From Streptomyces mashuensis (GTDB lineage: Bacteria; Actinomycetota; Actinomycetes; Streptomycetales; Streptomycetaceae): DNA of 64,000 nt. The translations under genes were made by a program, and so were the position numbers. The notes beneath the pieces were generated by a model, which saw nothing but the letters and a program-made list of their open reading frames with translations, searched no databases and had not been told where the DNA came from. How positions within the stretch are numbered: the stretch's first letter is position 1; every line of letters starts with the position of its first letter. Location of the stretch: NCBI RefSeq assembly GCF_014654785.1, contig NZ_BNBD01000001.1, positions 868,001 to 932,000 on the forward strand. The letters are read 5' to 3'. This document shows, one piece after another, positions 37,779-45,184 of this stretch.

Positions 37779-39257
37779 ATGACCGTCACCGAAGAGAACC
37801 GCGACGGCGCAGACCGCACGTCGGCCCCCGGCATCGACCCCGAGCGCATGGCGATCTGCCTGAGCGTGCTCCAGGAGCTCGACGAGCTGCCGGTCGACCA
37901 CCCCGACGCGATCGCGGTGCGCCGCGCCACGTCCGGCATCTACCGCATGGTGAAGCAGCGCCGCCGCCAGGAGCGGCGGGCCGCCAAGACCGCGCACGAC
38001 CGGGCCGTCACCGAGGCCACCGCCACCGGCTCGGCGGACCGCATCGACGACGAGACGCAGGGCCTGCTGCCCAGCTCCAGCGCCGCCGGTGAGATCGCGG
38101 GCATCCTCCAGCGCCCCCGGTCCTGCTACATCTGCAAGGCCCGCTACGTCGAGGTCGACGCCTTCTACCACCAGCTCTGCCGCGACTGCGCGGCCGAGAA
38201 CCGCGCCCGCCGCGACGCCCGCACCGACCTCACCGGCCGCCGCGCGCTGCTCACCGGCGGCCGCGCCAAGATCGGCATGTACATCGCGCTGCGGCTGCTG
38301 CGCGACGGCGCGCACACCACGATCACGACGCGCTTCCCCAACGACGCGATCCGCCGCTTCAAGGCCATGCCGGACAGCGACGAGTGGATCCACCGGCTGA
38401 AGGTCGTCGGCATCGACCTGCGCGACCCGGCGCAGGTCGTGGCGCTCGCCGACTCGGTGGCGGCCGAGGGCCCGCTCGACATCCTCATCAACAACGCCGC
38501 CCAGACGGTCCGCCGCTCCCCGCGCGCCTACAGCGAGCTGATCGCGGCGGAGAGCGCGCCGCTGCCGGCCGGCGAGCTGCCGGCGTCCCAGGTGATCGGC
38601 GCGTTCGGCAGCGGCGCGGTGGACGCCGTGGCCGCCCTGCCGGGCCCGCGCGGCGAGGGCCTCACCGCCCAGGAGGTCACCGACCTGGCGCTGGTCAGCG
38701 GCTCCGCCTCGCTGGCCCGCATCGAGGCGGGCACGGCGATCGACGCGGGCGGCCTGGTGCCGGACCTGGACCCGACGAACAGCTGGATCCAGACCGTCTC
38801 GGAGGTCGACCCGGTCGAGCTCCTCGAAGTCCAGCTCTGCAACTCGACCGCGCCGTTCATCCTCATCAGCCGGCTCCGCCCGGCCATGGCGGCGTCCGCG
38901 GCGCGCCGCACGTACGTGGTGAACGTCTCGGCCATGGAAGGCGTCTTCAGCCGCGGCTACAAGGGCGCGGGCCACCCGCACACCAACATGGCCAAGGCCG
39001 CCCTGAACATGCTGACGCGCACCAGCGCCCAGGAGATGTTCGAGTCGGACGGCATCCTCATGACCGCCGTCGACACCGGCTGGATCACCGACGAACGCCC
39101 CCACCCCGACAAGGTCCGCCTCGCCGCCGCCGGCTTCCACGCCCCCCTCGACCTCATCGACGGCGCGGCCCGCGTCTACGACCCGATCGTCCGCGGCGAA
39201 GAGGGCGAGGACCTCTACGGCTGCTTCCTGAAGGACTACCGCAAGGCCAACTGGTAA
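37779..39257 (+). CDS. SDR-like oxidoreductase with N-terminal zinc-ribbon and altered active site
   Basis: 492 residues. Residues 1-110 are charged and helical. C116, C119, C134 and C137 (CYIC and CRDC, 14 residues apart) form a probable zinc ribbon. An SDR Rossmann domain starts at 159 (TGGRAKIGMY) with NNAAQ near 238. S384 (VVNVSAMEG) and K406 (HTNMAKAALNML) occupy catalytic positions, but the residue four before Lys is Thr402 rather than Tyr, so activity may be altered or use Tyr394. An insertion of about 90 residues sits between NNA and Ser. Function unknown; a nucleic-acid or protein-binding role is possible. The ribosome-binding site is weak. Confidence 0.85.
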   Translation: MTVTEENRDGADRTSAPGIDPERMAICLSVLQELDELPVDHPDAIAVRRATSGIYRMVKQRRRQERRAAKTAHDRAVTEATATGSADRIDDETQGLLPSSSAAGEIAGILQRPRSCYICKARYVEVDAFYHQLCRDCAAENRARRDARTDLTGRRALLTGGRAKIGMYIALRLLRDGAHTTITTRFPNDAIRRFKAMPDSDEWIHRLKVVGIDLRDPAQVVALADSVAAEGPLDILINNAAQTVRRSPRAYSELIAAESAPLPAGELPASQVIGAFGSGAVDAVAALPGPRGEGLTAQEVTDLALVSGSASLARIEAGTAIDAGGLVPDLDPTNSWIQTVSEVDPVELLEVQLCNSTAPFILISRLRPAMAASAARRTYVVNVSAMEGVFSRGYKGAGHPHTNMAKAALNMLTRTSAQEMFESDGILMTAVDTGWITDERPHPDKVRLAAAGFHAPLDLIDGAARVYDPIVRGEEGEDLYGCFLKDYRKANW

Positions 39258-39419
39258 ACGGGCCGGCCCCGGCCGCGTTTGGGCATGCGCCCCGGGACTA
39301 TGCGTTCCTTTGGTGAGATCTTCACTCAATCGTAGGTTGCTCATGAGGACCGGCGGTTCCTGACCGCCGCCCTTGGGATGCTCCCCTCCCATCGATTCGA
39401 TCACTGAGGGGGAGCGGAC

Positions 39420-39914
39420 ATGTCCGATCAGGCAGCTGCGGGCCCGGCCAAGGGCGGCAAGTGGAAGAAGGGCTGCGGAGGGTGCGCCGTCGGCACGACG
39501 GTGCTGGTGGGCATCCTGGTGGCTGTCGCCGCCTCGTCGGGCGGCGGCAAGCAGCCGGCGGACCGGACCGACGCCGCGACCGGTTCCGCGCGGGACGGCG
39601 CGGTCGCCCGGCCGCAGCCGGGCAAGGCCGCCGCGCAGCCCCGCACGGTGCTGACCGAATCCGGCAGCGGCATCAAGTCCACGGCGAAGTTCACCGTGTC
39701 CGGCGACTGGGACCTCCGGTACAGCTACGACTGTTCCTCGTTCGGTACCGACGGCAATTTCATCGTCTCGGAAGGCGGCACCCTGGGGAACACGCTGGTC
39801 AACGAGCTGGGTGCGCAGGGCAAGGACGTGACACACCGGCTTGACGGCGGTACCAAGTACCTGGAGGTCAACTCCGAGTGCTCCTGGAAGGTGGAGGCCG
39901 TCGACCTGCCCTGA
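39420..39914 (+). CDS. Hypothetical membrane-anchored secreted protein
   Basis: 164 residues. A Lys/Gly-rich N-terminus with GCGGC precedes one hydrophobic segment (TTVLVGILVAVAASS, about residues 24-40). A Pro/Ala-rich spacer and an extracytoplasmic domain of about 85 residues follow (KFTVSGDWDLRYSYDCSSFG, YLEVNSECSWKVEAVDLP, two cysteines likely disulfide-bonded). The domain resembles small Streptomyces envelope proteins often predicted as DUF-type lipoproteins, but there is no true lipobox. GGGGGAGCGGAC precedes ATG 39420. It ends 22 bp before the convergent cobK stop. Confidence 0.75.
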   Translation: MSDQAAAGPAKGGKWKKGCGGCAVGTTVLVGILVAVAASSGGGKQPADRTDAATGSARDGAVARPQPGKAAAQPRTVLTESGSGIKSTAKFTVSGDWDLRYSYDCSSFGTDGNFIVSEGGTLGNTLVNELGAQGKDVTHRLDGGTKYLEVNSECSWKVEAVDLP

Positions 39915-39935
39915 TACACGGCCCGCCCCCGTCCC

Positions 39936-40694
39936 TCAGCCCAGCGTCTCCCGCAGCCACCTGACCGCGCCCGCCACGTCCGGCGTCTCGGGCACGTTCT
40001 CGGGGGACGGGGGGCGGCGGATGACGACGACCGGGATGCGGGACTCCCGGGCCGCCGTGAGTTTCGCGGACGTGGCGGCGGCGCCGCTGTCCTTCGTCAC
40101 CAGGACGTCGATCGCGTACCGGTGCAGCAGGGCGCGTTCGCCGTCCAGGGTGAAGGGGCCGCGGTCCAGGAGGACTTCGGTGCGGGGTGGCATCGGGGGC
40201 TCGGGGGCGTCCACGGAGCGGACGAGGAACCACTTATCCTTCAGGTGCGCGAAGGCGCCGAGGCCCATGCGGCCCGTCGTCAGGAACACCCGCTCGCCCA
40301 TGCCGGACAGCGCCCGTGCCGCGTCGTCCAGGGAGGCGACGTCGTGCCAGTCGTCGTCCGGGCCCGCCACCCAGCCGGGGCGGCGCAGGGCCAGCAGGGG
40401 GACCCCGACGGCGGCCGCGGCCCGTGCCGCGTTGAAACTGATCGTTCCGGCGAAGGGATGGGTGGCGTCGATGAGCGCGGCCACGTGCTGCTCGCGCAGC
40501 CAGCGGGCGAGGCCCTCGGGCCCGCCGAACCCCCCGATCCGCACCTGCCCGGCCGGCAGCCGCGGCGCGGCGACGCGTCCCGCGAGCGAACTGGTCACCC
40601 GCAGCGCCGGATCGGCGGCCAGCTCGGCGGCGAGCCGCCGCGCCTCCGTCGTACCGCCCAGGATCAGGACGTGCCGCTCGGCGCTCACCCTCAC
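39936..40694 (-). CDS. cobK: Precorrin-6A reductase
   Basis: 252 residues. ILGGTTEARRLAAEL near the start, LIDATHPFAGTISFNA in the middle and VLVTKDSGAAATSAKLTAAR near the end are CobK/CbiJ signatures. It reduces the macrocycle of precorrin-6A with NADPH. GTG 40694 is spaced correctly from AGAGG; GTG 40688 is an in-frame alternative. Divergent from cbiD with a 56-bp gap, so the two probably share a promoter region. Confidence 0.95.
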   Translation of the reverse strand: MRVSAERHVLILGGTTEARRLAAELAADPALRVTSSLAGRVAAPRLPAGQVRIGGFGGPEGLARWLREQHVAALIDATHPFAGTISFNAARAAAAVGVPLLALRRPGWVAGPDDDWHDVASLDDAARALSGMGERVFLTTGRMGLGAFAHLKDKWFLVRSVDAPEPPMPPRTEVLLDRGPFTLDGERALLHRYAIDVLVTKDSGAAATSAKLTAARESRIPVVVIRRPPSPENVPETPDVAGAVRWLRETLG

Positions 40695-40750
40695 CTCGTG
40701 CCTCTCGTCCGGTGCCGCAGGGATGCACCAGCCTAAGCGGCGGGCCCGCC

Positions 40751-41908
40751 GTGGCTGACGGGGGACCCGGCGGCGGCCGCGCCGCACAGCTGAAGCACAC
40801 CGGCCTGCGCCACGGCTGGACCACCGGCGCCTGCGCCACCGCGGCCACCACCGCCGCGTACACCGCGCTGCTCACCGGCGAGTTCCCCGACCCGGTCACC
40901 ATCACGCTGCCCAAGGGCCAGACCCCGGCGTTCGCCCTCGCCGCCGAGGAGCTGGGCGACGGCCGGGCCATGGCCGGCATCGTCAAGGACGCCGGTGACG
41001 ACCCCGACGTCACCCACGGCGCTCTCGTCCGCGCCACCGTGCGGCCGCTCCCGCCCGGTTCCGGTGTCGTCTTCCGGGCCGGCCCCGGCGTCGGCACCGT
41101 CACCCGCCCCGGCCTGCCCCTGCCCGTCGGCGAGCCGGCCGTCAACCCCGTGCCGCGGCAGATGATGCGCGACCACGTCGCGGAGGTCGCCGCCCGGCAC
41201 GGCGGCAGCGGCGACGTGGAGATCGAGGTCTCGATCGACCACGGCGAGGAGATCGCCCGCTCCACCTGGAACCCGCGGCTCGGCATCCTCGGCGGCCTGT
41301 CCGTCCTCGGCACGACCGGCATCGTCGTGCCGTACTCCTGCTCGGCGTGGATCGACAGCATCCGGCGCGGCGTGGACGTGGCGCGCGCGGCCGGCCGCCG
41401 GCACGTCGCGGGATGCACCGGCGCCACCTCGGAGAAGGTGGCCGTCGCCGTGCACGGCCTGCCGGAGGACGCCCTCCTGGACATGGGCGACTTCGCCGGC
41501 GCCGTGCTCAAGTACCTGCGCCGCCACCCCGTGGACCGGCTCACCGTGGCGGGCGGCTTCGCCAAGCTGTCCAAGCTGGCCGCCGGCCACCTCGACCTGC
41601 ACTCGGCGCGTTCCCAGGTCGACAAGGGGTTCCTGGCGGACCTGGCCCGCCGCGGCGGCGCCGGCCCGGCGCTGGCGGAGGCGGTCGCCACCGCCAACAC
41701 CGGCCTGGAGGCCCTCACGCTCTGCCGCGACGGCGGCGTCCCCCTGGGCGACCTCGTGGCCGCGGCCGCCCGCGACGAGGCCCTGGGCGTGCTGCGCGGC
41801 GCACCCGTCGCGGTCGACGTGATCTGCATCGACCGCGGCGGGACGATAGTGGGCCGCGCGGAGCCCAAGGGCCCGCCCCCGCCCCCGCGCCCGCGCGTCA
41901 GTCGCTGA
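40751..41908 (+). CDS. cbiD: Cobalt-precorrin-5B C1-methyltransferase
   Basis: 385 residues. [15 protein letters not shown] near residue 20, [35 protein letters not shown] and [14 protein letters not shown] are CbiD signatures. It uses S-adenosylmethionine to methylate C-1 of the corrin. CbiD was first defined in the anaerobic pathway, yet this locus also has CobG and CobN of the oxygen-dependent route. GTG 40751 has only a weak Shine-Dalgarno. The last 11 bp overlap the 3' end of the convergent cobM gene. Confidence 0.95.
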   Translation: MADGGPGGGRAAQLKHTGLRHGWTTGACATAATTAAYTALLTGEFPDPVTITLPKGQTPAFALAAEELGDGRAMAGIVKDAGDDPDVTHGALVRATVRPLPPGSGVVFRAGPGVGTVTRPGLPLPVGEPAVNPVPRQMMRDHVAEVAARHGGSGDVEIEVSIDHGEEIARSTWNPRLGILGGLSVLGTTGIVVPYSCSAWIDSIRRGVDVARAAGRRHVAGCTGATSEKVAVAVHGLPEDALLDMGDFAGAVLKYLRRHPVDRLTVAGGFAKLSKLAAGHLDLHSARSQVDKGFLADLARRGGAGPALAEAVATANTGLEALTLCRDGGVPLGDLVAAAARDEALGVLRGAPVAVDVICIDRGGTIVGRAEPKGPPPPPRPRVSR

Positions 41909-42668
41909 CGACCGTCCGTCCGCAGGTGTCCCGGTCCCGCGCCACCGAGTACAGGTAGCTGTCCGGGAACTGTTCCGCCGCCAGCGTCCGCCCGACCAGG
42001 ATCACGGCCGTCCGTACGATCCCCGCCGCCCGCATCCGGTCCGCGATGTCGGCGAGCGTGCCGCGCAGCACCACCTCGTCCGGGCGGCTGGCCATGGCGA
42101 CCACCGCGGCCGGGCAGTCGGCGCCGTAGTGCGGCAGGAGTTCGGCGACGACGCGCCCGGCGTGCCGCGCAGCCAGGTGCAGCACGATCAGCGCGCCGCT
42201 GCGGCCCAGCGTGGCCAGGTCCTCGCCGGGCGGCATGGGCGTGGCCTGGTGCGCGACCCGGGTGAGGATGACGGTCTGGCCGACCGTGGGCACCGTCAGC
42301 TCCCGGCCCAGCGCCGCCGCGGCGGCCGCGAACGCCGGTACGCCGGGCACCACCTCGTACGGGATGCCGGCCGCGTCCAGCCGCCGCATCTGCTCGGCGA
42401 CGGCGCTGAAGACGGACGGGTCGCCGGAGTGCAGCCGGGCCACGTCCTGGCCGGCCTCGTGCGCGCGGACGAACTCCGCGGTGATGGCGTCCAGGTCGAG
42501 CGTGGCCGTGTCGACGAGCCGCGCGTCCGGCGGGCATTCGGCGAGCAGTTCGCGCGGCACGAGGCTGCCGGCGTACAGGCAGACCCCGCACCGGGCCAGG
42601 AGCCGGGCGCCGCGCACCGTGACGAGGTCGGCGGCGCCGGGGCCGGCGCCGATGAAGTACACGGTCAT
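41898..42668 (-). CDS. cobM: Precorrin-4 C11-methyltransferase
   Basis: 256 residues of the tetrapyrrole methylase family. [20 protein letters not shown] at the N-terminus, [16 protein letters not shown] (SAM-binding) and [20 protein letters not shown] match CobM/CbiF. It methylates C-11. ATG 42668 overlaps the cbiET stop (ATGA), showing coupling. Its 3' end overlaps cbiD on the opposite strand by 11 bp, so no terminator separates the two. Confidence 0.96.
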   Translation of the reverse strand: MTVYFIGAGPGAADLVTVRGARLLARCGVCLYAGSLVPRELLAECPPDARLVDTATLDLDAITAEFVRAHEAGQDVARLHSGDPSVFSAVAEQMRRLDAAGIPYEVVPGVPAFAAAAAALGRELTVPTVGQTVILTRVAHQATPMPPGEDLATLGRSGALIVLHLAARHAGRVVAELLPHYGADCPAAVVAMASRPDEVVLRGTLADIADRMRAAGIVRTAVILVGRTLAAEQFPDSYLYSVARDRDTCGRTVVSD

Positions 42669-43924
42669 GCGGGGCGTTCTCCTTCGGTGGGGGCGGAGGT
42701 GGGGGCGGACTTGACCACGGACCACTGGGTGACCGGCATGGCCTGCCGCCACCCGGTGAAGCCGCCGACGGGCACCGCGTGCGCGACGGCCAGGCGCGTC
42801 AGCTCGCCGCCGTGCCGCCGGTACCAGTCGGCCAGCAGCGCCTCGGACTCCAGCGTGACGGTGTTGGCGACGAGCCGGCCGCCGGGCGGCAGCGCCTCCC
42901 AGCACGCCGGCAACAGGCCGGGCACGGTGAGGCCGCCGCCGACGAAGACGGCGTCCGGCGCGGGCAGCCCGGCCAGCGCGGCGGGTGCCGCGCCGGTGAC
43001 CACGCGCAGGCCCGGCACGCCCAGCGCCTCGGCGTTGCGGGTGATGCGCCCGGCCCGTACGGGGTCGCGTTCGACCGCGACGGCCCGGCAGGAGGGGTGG
43101 GCGCGCATCCACTCGATGCCGATGGAGCCGGAGCCGCCGCCCACGTCCCACAGCAGTTCGCCGGGGGCGGGGCCGAGCGCGGCCAGGGTCGCGGCCCGCA
43201 CGTGGCGCTTCGTCAGCTGGCCGTCGTGCTCGTACGCCTCGTCGGGCAGGCCCGGCGTGAGCGGCAGCCGGAGCGCGCCGGGCGCGCTGCGGCACTCGAC
43301 GGCGACGACGTTGAGCGGGTCGCCGGGCGGGTACGCCCAGTCGTCGGCCGTCGTCCCGCCGCCCACCAGGCGCTCCGCGGGGCCGCCCAGCTGCTCCAGC
43401 ACCGTCATGCGGCTGGGCCCGAAGCCCCGTTCGCGCAGCAGCGCGGCGACCTCGCCGGGCGTGTGCGCCCCGGCGCTCAGCAGCAGGACCCGGCGCCCGT
43501 CGTGCAGCGCGGCGGCCAGTGCGGCCAGGGGGCGCCCGACGGCGCTGACCACCTCGGTGCCGTGCAGCGGCCAGCCCAGGCGGGCGCAGGCGTACGACAC
43601 GGACGAGGGGTGCGGCAGGACGCGCAGCCGTTCGGCGCCGACGACCTCGGCCAGGGTGCGGCCGATGCCGTGGAACATGGGGTCGCCGCTGGCCAGGACG
43701 CACACCCGGCGCCCGGCGTGCGCGGCGAGCAGCCCCGGCACCGCGGGCCGCAGCGGCGAGGGCCACGGCACGCGCTCGGCACCGCACTCGGGCGGCAGCA
43801 GGTCGAGTTGGCGGGGGCCGCCGATGACGGCCTCGGCGCGCAGCAGCTCCTCGCGGGAGGCGGGGGCCAGGCCGGCCCAGCCGTCGGCGCCGATTCCGAC
43901 GACGGTCAGGGGGGCGTGGGTCAC
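42665..43924 (-). CDS. cobL: Precorrin-6Y C5,15-methyltransferase (decarboxylating), CbiE-CbiT fusion
   Basis: 419 residues. The N-terminal CbiE half is a tetrapyrrole methylase ([46 protein letters not shown]). The C-terminal CbiT half is a Rossmann methyltransferase ([34 protein letters not shown]). Together they methylate C-5 and C-15 and decarboxylate the C-12 acetate. GTG 43924 follows GAGGAGACGCC. It starts just where the plus-strand tsaD-alaS block begins. On the minus strand the next cob gene upstream is cobIJ, 4.6 kb away. Confidence 0.96.
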   Translation of the reverse strand: MTHAPLTVVGIGADGWAGLAPASREELLRAEAVIGGPRQLDLLPPECGAERVPWPSPLRPAVPGLLAAHAGRRVCVLASGDPMFHGIGRTLAEVVGAERLRVLPHPSSVSYACARLGWPLHGTEVVSAVGRPLAALAAALHDGRRVLLLSAGAHTPGEVAALLRERGFGPSRMTVLEQLGGPAERLVGGGTTADDWAYPPGDPLNVVAVECRSAPGALRLPLTPGLPDEAYEHDGQLTKRHVRAATLAALGPAPGELLWDVGGGSGSIGIEWMRAHPSCRAVAVERDPVRAGRITRNAEALGVPGLRVVTGAAPAALAGLPAPDAVFVGGGLTVPGLLPACWEALPPGGRLVANTVTLESEALLADWYRRHGGELTRLAVAHAVPVGGFTGWRQAMPVTQWSVVKSAPTSAPTEGERPA

Positions 43925-44040
43925 GGCGTCTCCTCGTCGGCTTCCGGACAGCACCGGAACTCTACTGACCTGCGGTGACGGCACCCACCCCGGGCCCAGG
44001 CCGCCGCCCTTGCTGCATAGGATGTGCAATTACCCAATCA

Positions 44041-44085
44041 ATGCAAGAAGTGTCGATGCAGGAAGTGCAGGAGGTGTGCCCGTGA
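44041..44085 (+). CDS. Possible 14-residue leader peptide overlapping tsaD start
   Basis: ATG 44041 opens a frame coding [14 protein letters not shown] and stopping at 44083-44085, overlapping the tsaD GTG as GTGA. Its DNA is an internal repeat (ATGCAAGAAGTG, ATGCAGGAAGTG, CAGGAGGTG). The last unit is also the tsaD Shine-Dalgarno. No ribosome-binding site precedes the ATG. The upstream bases are unusually AT-rich for this genome. It could couple translation or attenuate, or simply be a byproduct of repeated ribosome-binding-like sequence. Confidence 0.3.
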   Translation: MQEVSMQEVQEVCP

Positions 44086-45164
44086 AGCGCTCGCCCGTGG
44101 TGCTGGGGATCGAATCGTCCTGCGACGAGACCGGCGCCGGAATCGTCCGCGACGGCCGGCTGCTGGGGCACGCGGTGGCGTCCAGCATGGACGAGCACGC
44201 CCGCTACGGCGGTGTCGTCCCCGAGATCGCCGCCCGCGCCCACGTGCACGCCGCCGGGCCCGTGGTCCGCGCCGCCCTGGACCAGGCCGGCCTGGCCCTG
44301 CGCGACATCGACGCCGTCGCCGTCACCACCGGCCCCGGACTCTCCGGCGCCCTCCAGGTGGGGCTGGCCTCCGCCAAGACCCTGGCCTACTCCCTGGGCG
44401 TACCGCTGTACGGCGTGCACCACCTCGCCGGGCACGTGGCCGCCGACACCCTGGAGCACGGACCGCTGCCGAACCCGTGCGTGGTGCTCGTCGTCTCCGG
44501 CGGGCACACCTCGCTGCTGCTCGTCCGCGACCTGGCCCGCGACCCCGTCGTCCACCTGGGCGACACCCTCGACGACGCGGCCGGCGAGTGCTTCGACAAG
44601 GCCGCCCGCATCCTGGGCCTGCCCTACCCCGGCGGCCCCGCCGTCGACCGCGCCGCCCGCGCCGGCGACCCCGCCGCCGTGGCCTTCCCCCGCCCCCTCA
44701 CCGGCCCCGGCGACGATCCCTACGCCTTCTCCTTCTCCGGCCTGAAGACCGCCGCCGCCCGCTGGGCCGAGGCCCACCGCGCCGCCGGCCGCGAGCTGCC
44801 CGTCGCCGACGGTGCCGCCGCGCTGCAGGAGGCCGTGGCCGACGTGCTCACCCGCAAGGCCGTCGCCGCCTGCACCGACCACGGCGTCTCCACCCTCGTC
44901 GTGGTCGGCGGCGTGGCCGCGAACTCGCGGGTGCGGGCGCTGGCCGAGGCGCGCTGCGATGCTGCCGGTGTCGAGCTGCGCGTGCCGCCGCTGCGCCTGT
45001 GCACCGACAACGGCGCGATGATCGCCGCGGTCGGCGACCTCCTCGTACGGGCCGGGGCCGCACCCGCACCGCTCGACGTCTCCGTCGACCCGTCCGCCCC
45101 GCTGGAGTACGCCGCGCTCCACCCCGTCGCCCGTACGAAGCCCCGCACCGCAGCCGTCGCCTGA
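44082..45164 (+). CDS. tsaD: tRNA threonylcarbamoyladenosine (t6A) synthase subunit TsaD, probably an extra copy
   Basis: 360 residues. [14 protein letters not shown] at the N-terminus, HHLAGH (His114 and His118, metal ligands), [23 protein letters not shown] and CTDNGAMIA with the third metal ligand Asp are complete, so it should be active. TsaD transfers threonylcarbamoyl to A37 of ANN-decoding tRNAs with TsaB/TsaE. In Streptomyces the housekeeping gene normally sits with tsaB, tsaE and rimI near groES (recalled); none are here. AGGAGGTG is a perfect Shine-Dalgarno before GTG 44082. It lies 20 bp before alaS in an operon that interrupts cobalamin genes. Confidence 0.95.
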   Translation: MKRSPVVLGIESSCDETGAGIVRDGRLLGHAVASSMDEHARYGGVVPEIAARAHVHAAGPVVRAALDQAGLALRDIDAVAVTTGPGLSGALQVGLASAKTLAYSLGVPLYGVHHLAGHVAADTLEHGPLPNPCVVLVVSGGHTSLLLVRDLARDPVVHLGDTLDDAAGECFDKAARILGLPYPGGPAVDRAARAGDPAAVAFPRPLTGPGDDPYAFSFSGLKTAAARWAEAHRAAGRELPVADGAAALQEAVADVLTRKAVAACTDHGVSTLVVVGGVAANSRVRALAEARCDAAGVELRVPPLRLCTDNGAMIAAVGDLLVRAGAAPAPLDVSVDPSAPLEYAALHPVARTKPRTAAVA

Positions 45165-45184
45165 ACCCCCGTCCGGAGGACACC

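Noticed and set aside
41898..41908. An 11-bp overlap of cbiD and cobM considered as an annotation error.
   Set aside because: Both stop codons are unambiguous and both proteins have normal C-termini; the overlap is real.
44041..44076. Short tandem repeat before tsaD considered as part of a CRISPR or binding-site array.
   Set aside because: Only three imperfect units of about 9-12 bp without spacers of regular length; better explained as leader frame plus ribosome-binding sequence.
44082..45164. TsaD reinterpreted as a TobZ-type antibiotic O-carbamoyltransferase.
   Set aside because: Length is 360 residues without the second YrdC/TsaC-like domain of TobZ, and the sequence follows TsaD motifs from end to end.
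45165..45184. T-box riboswitch ahead of alaS.
   Set aside because: Only 20 bp separate tsaD and alaS, with no T-box sequence or stem; nor is one seen upstream of tsaD.
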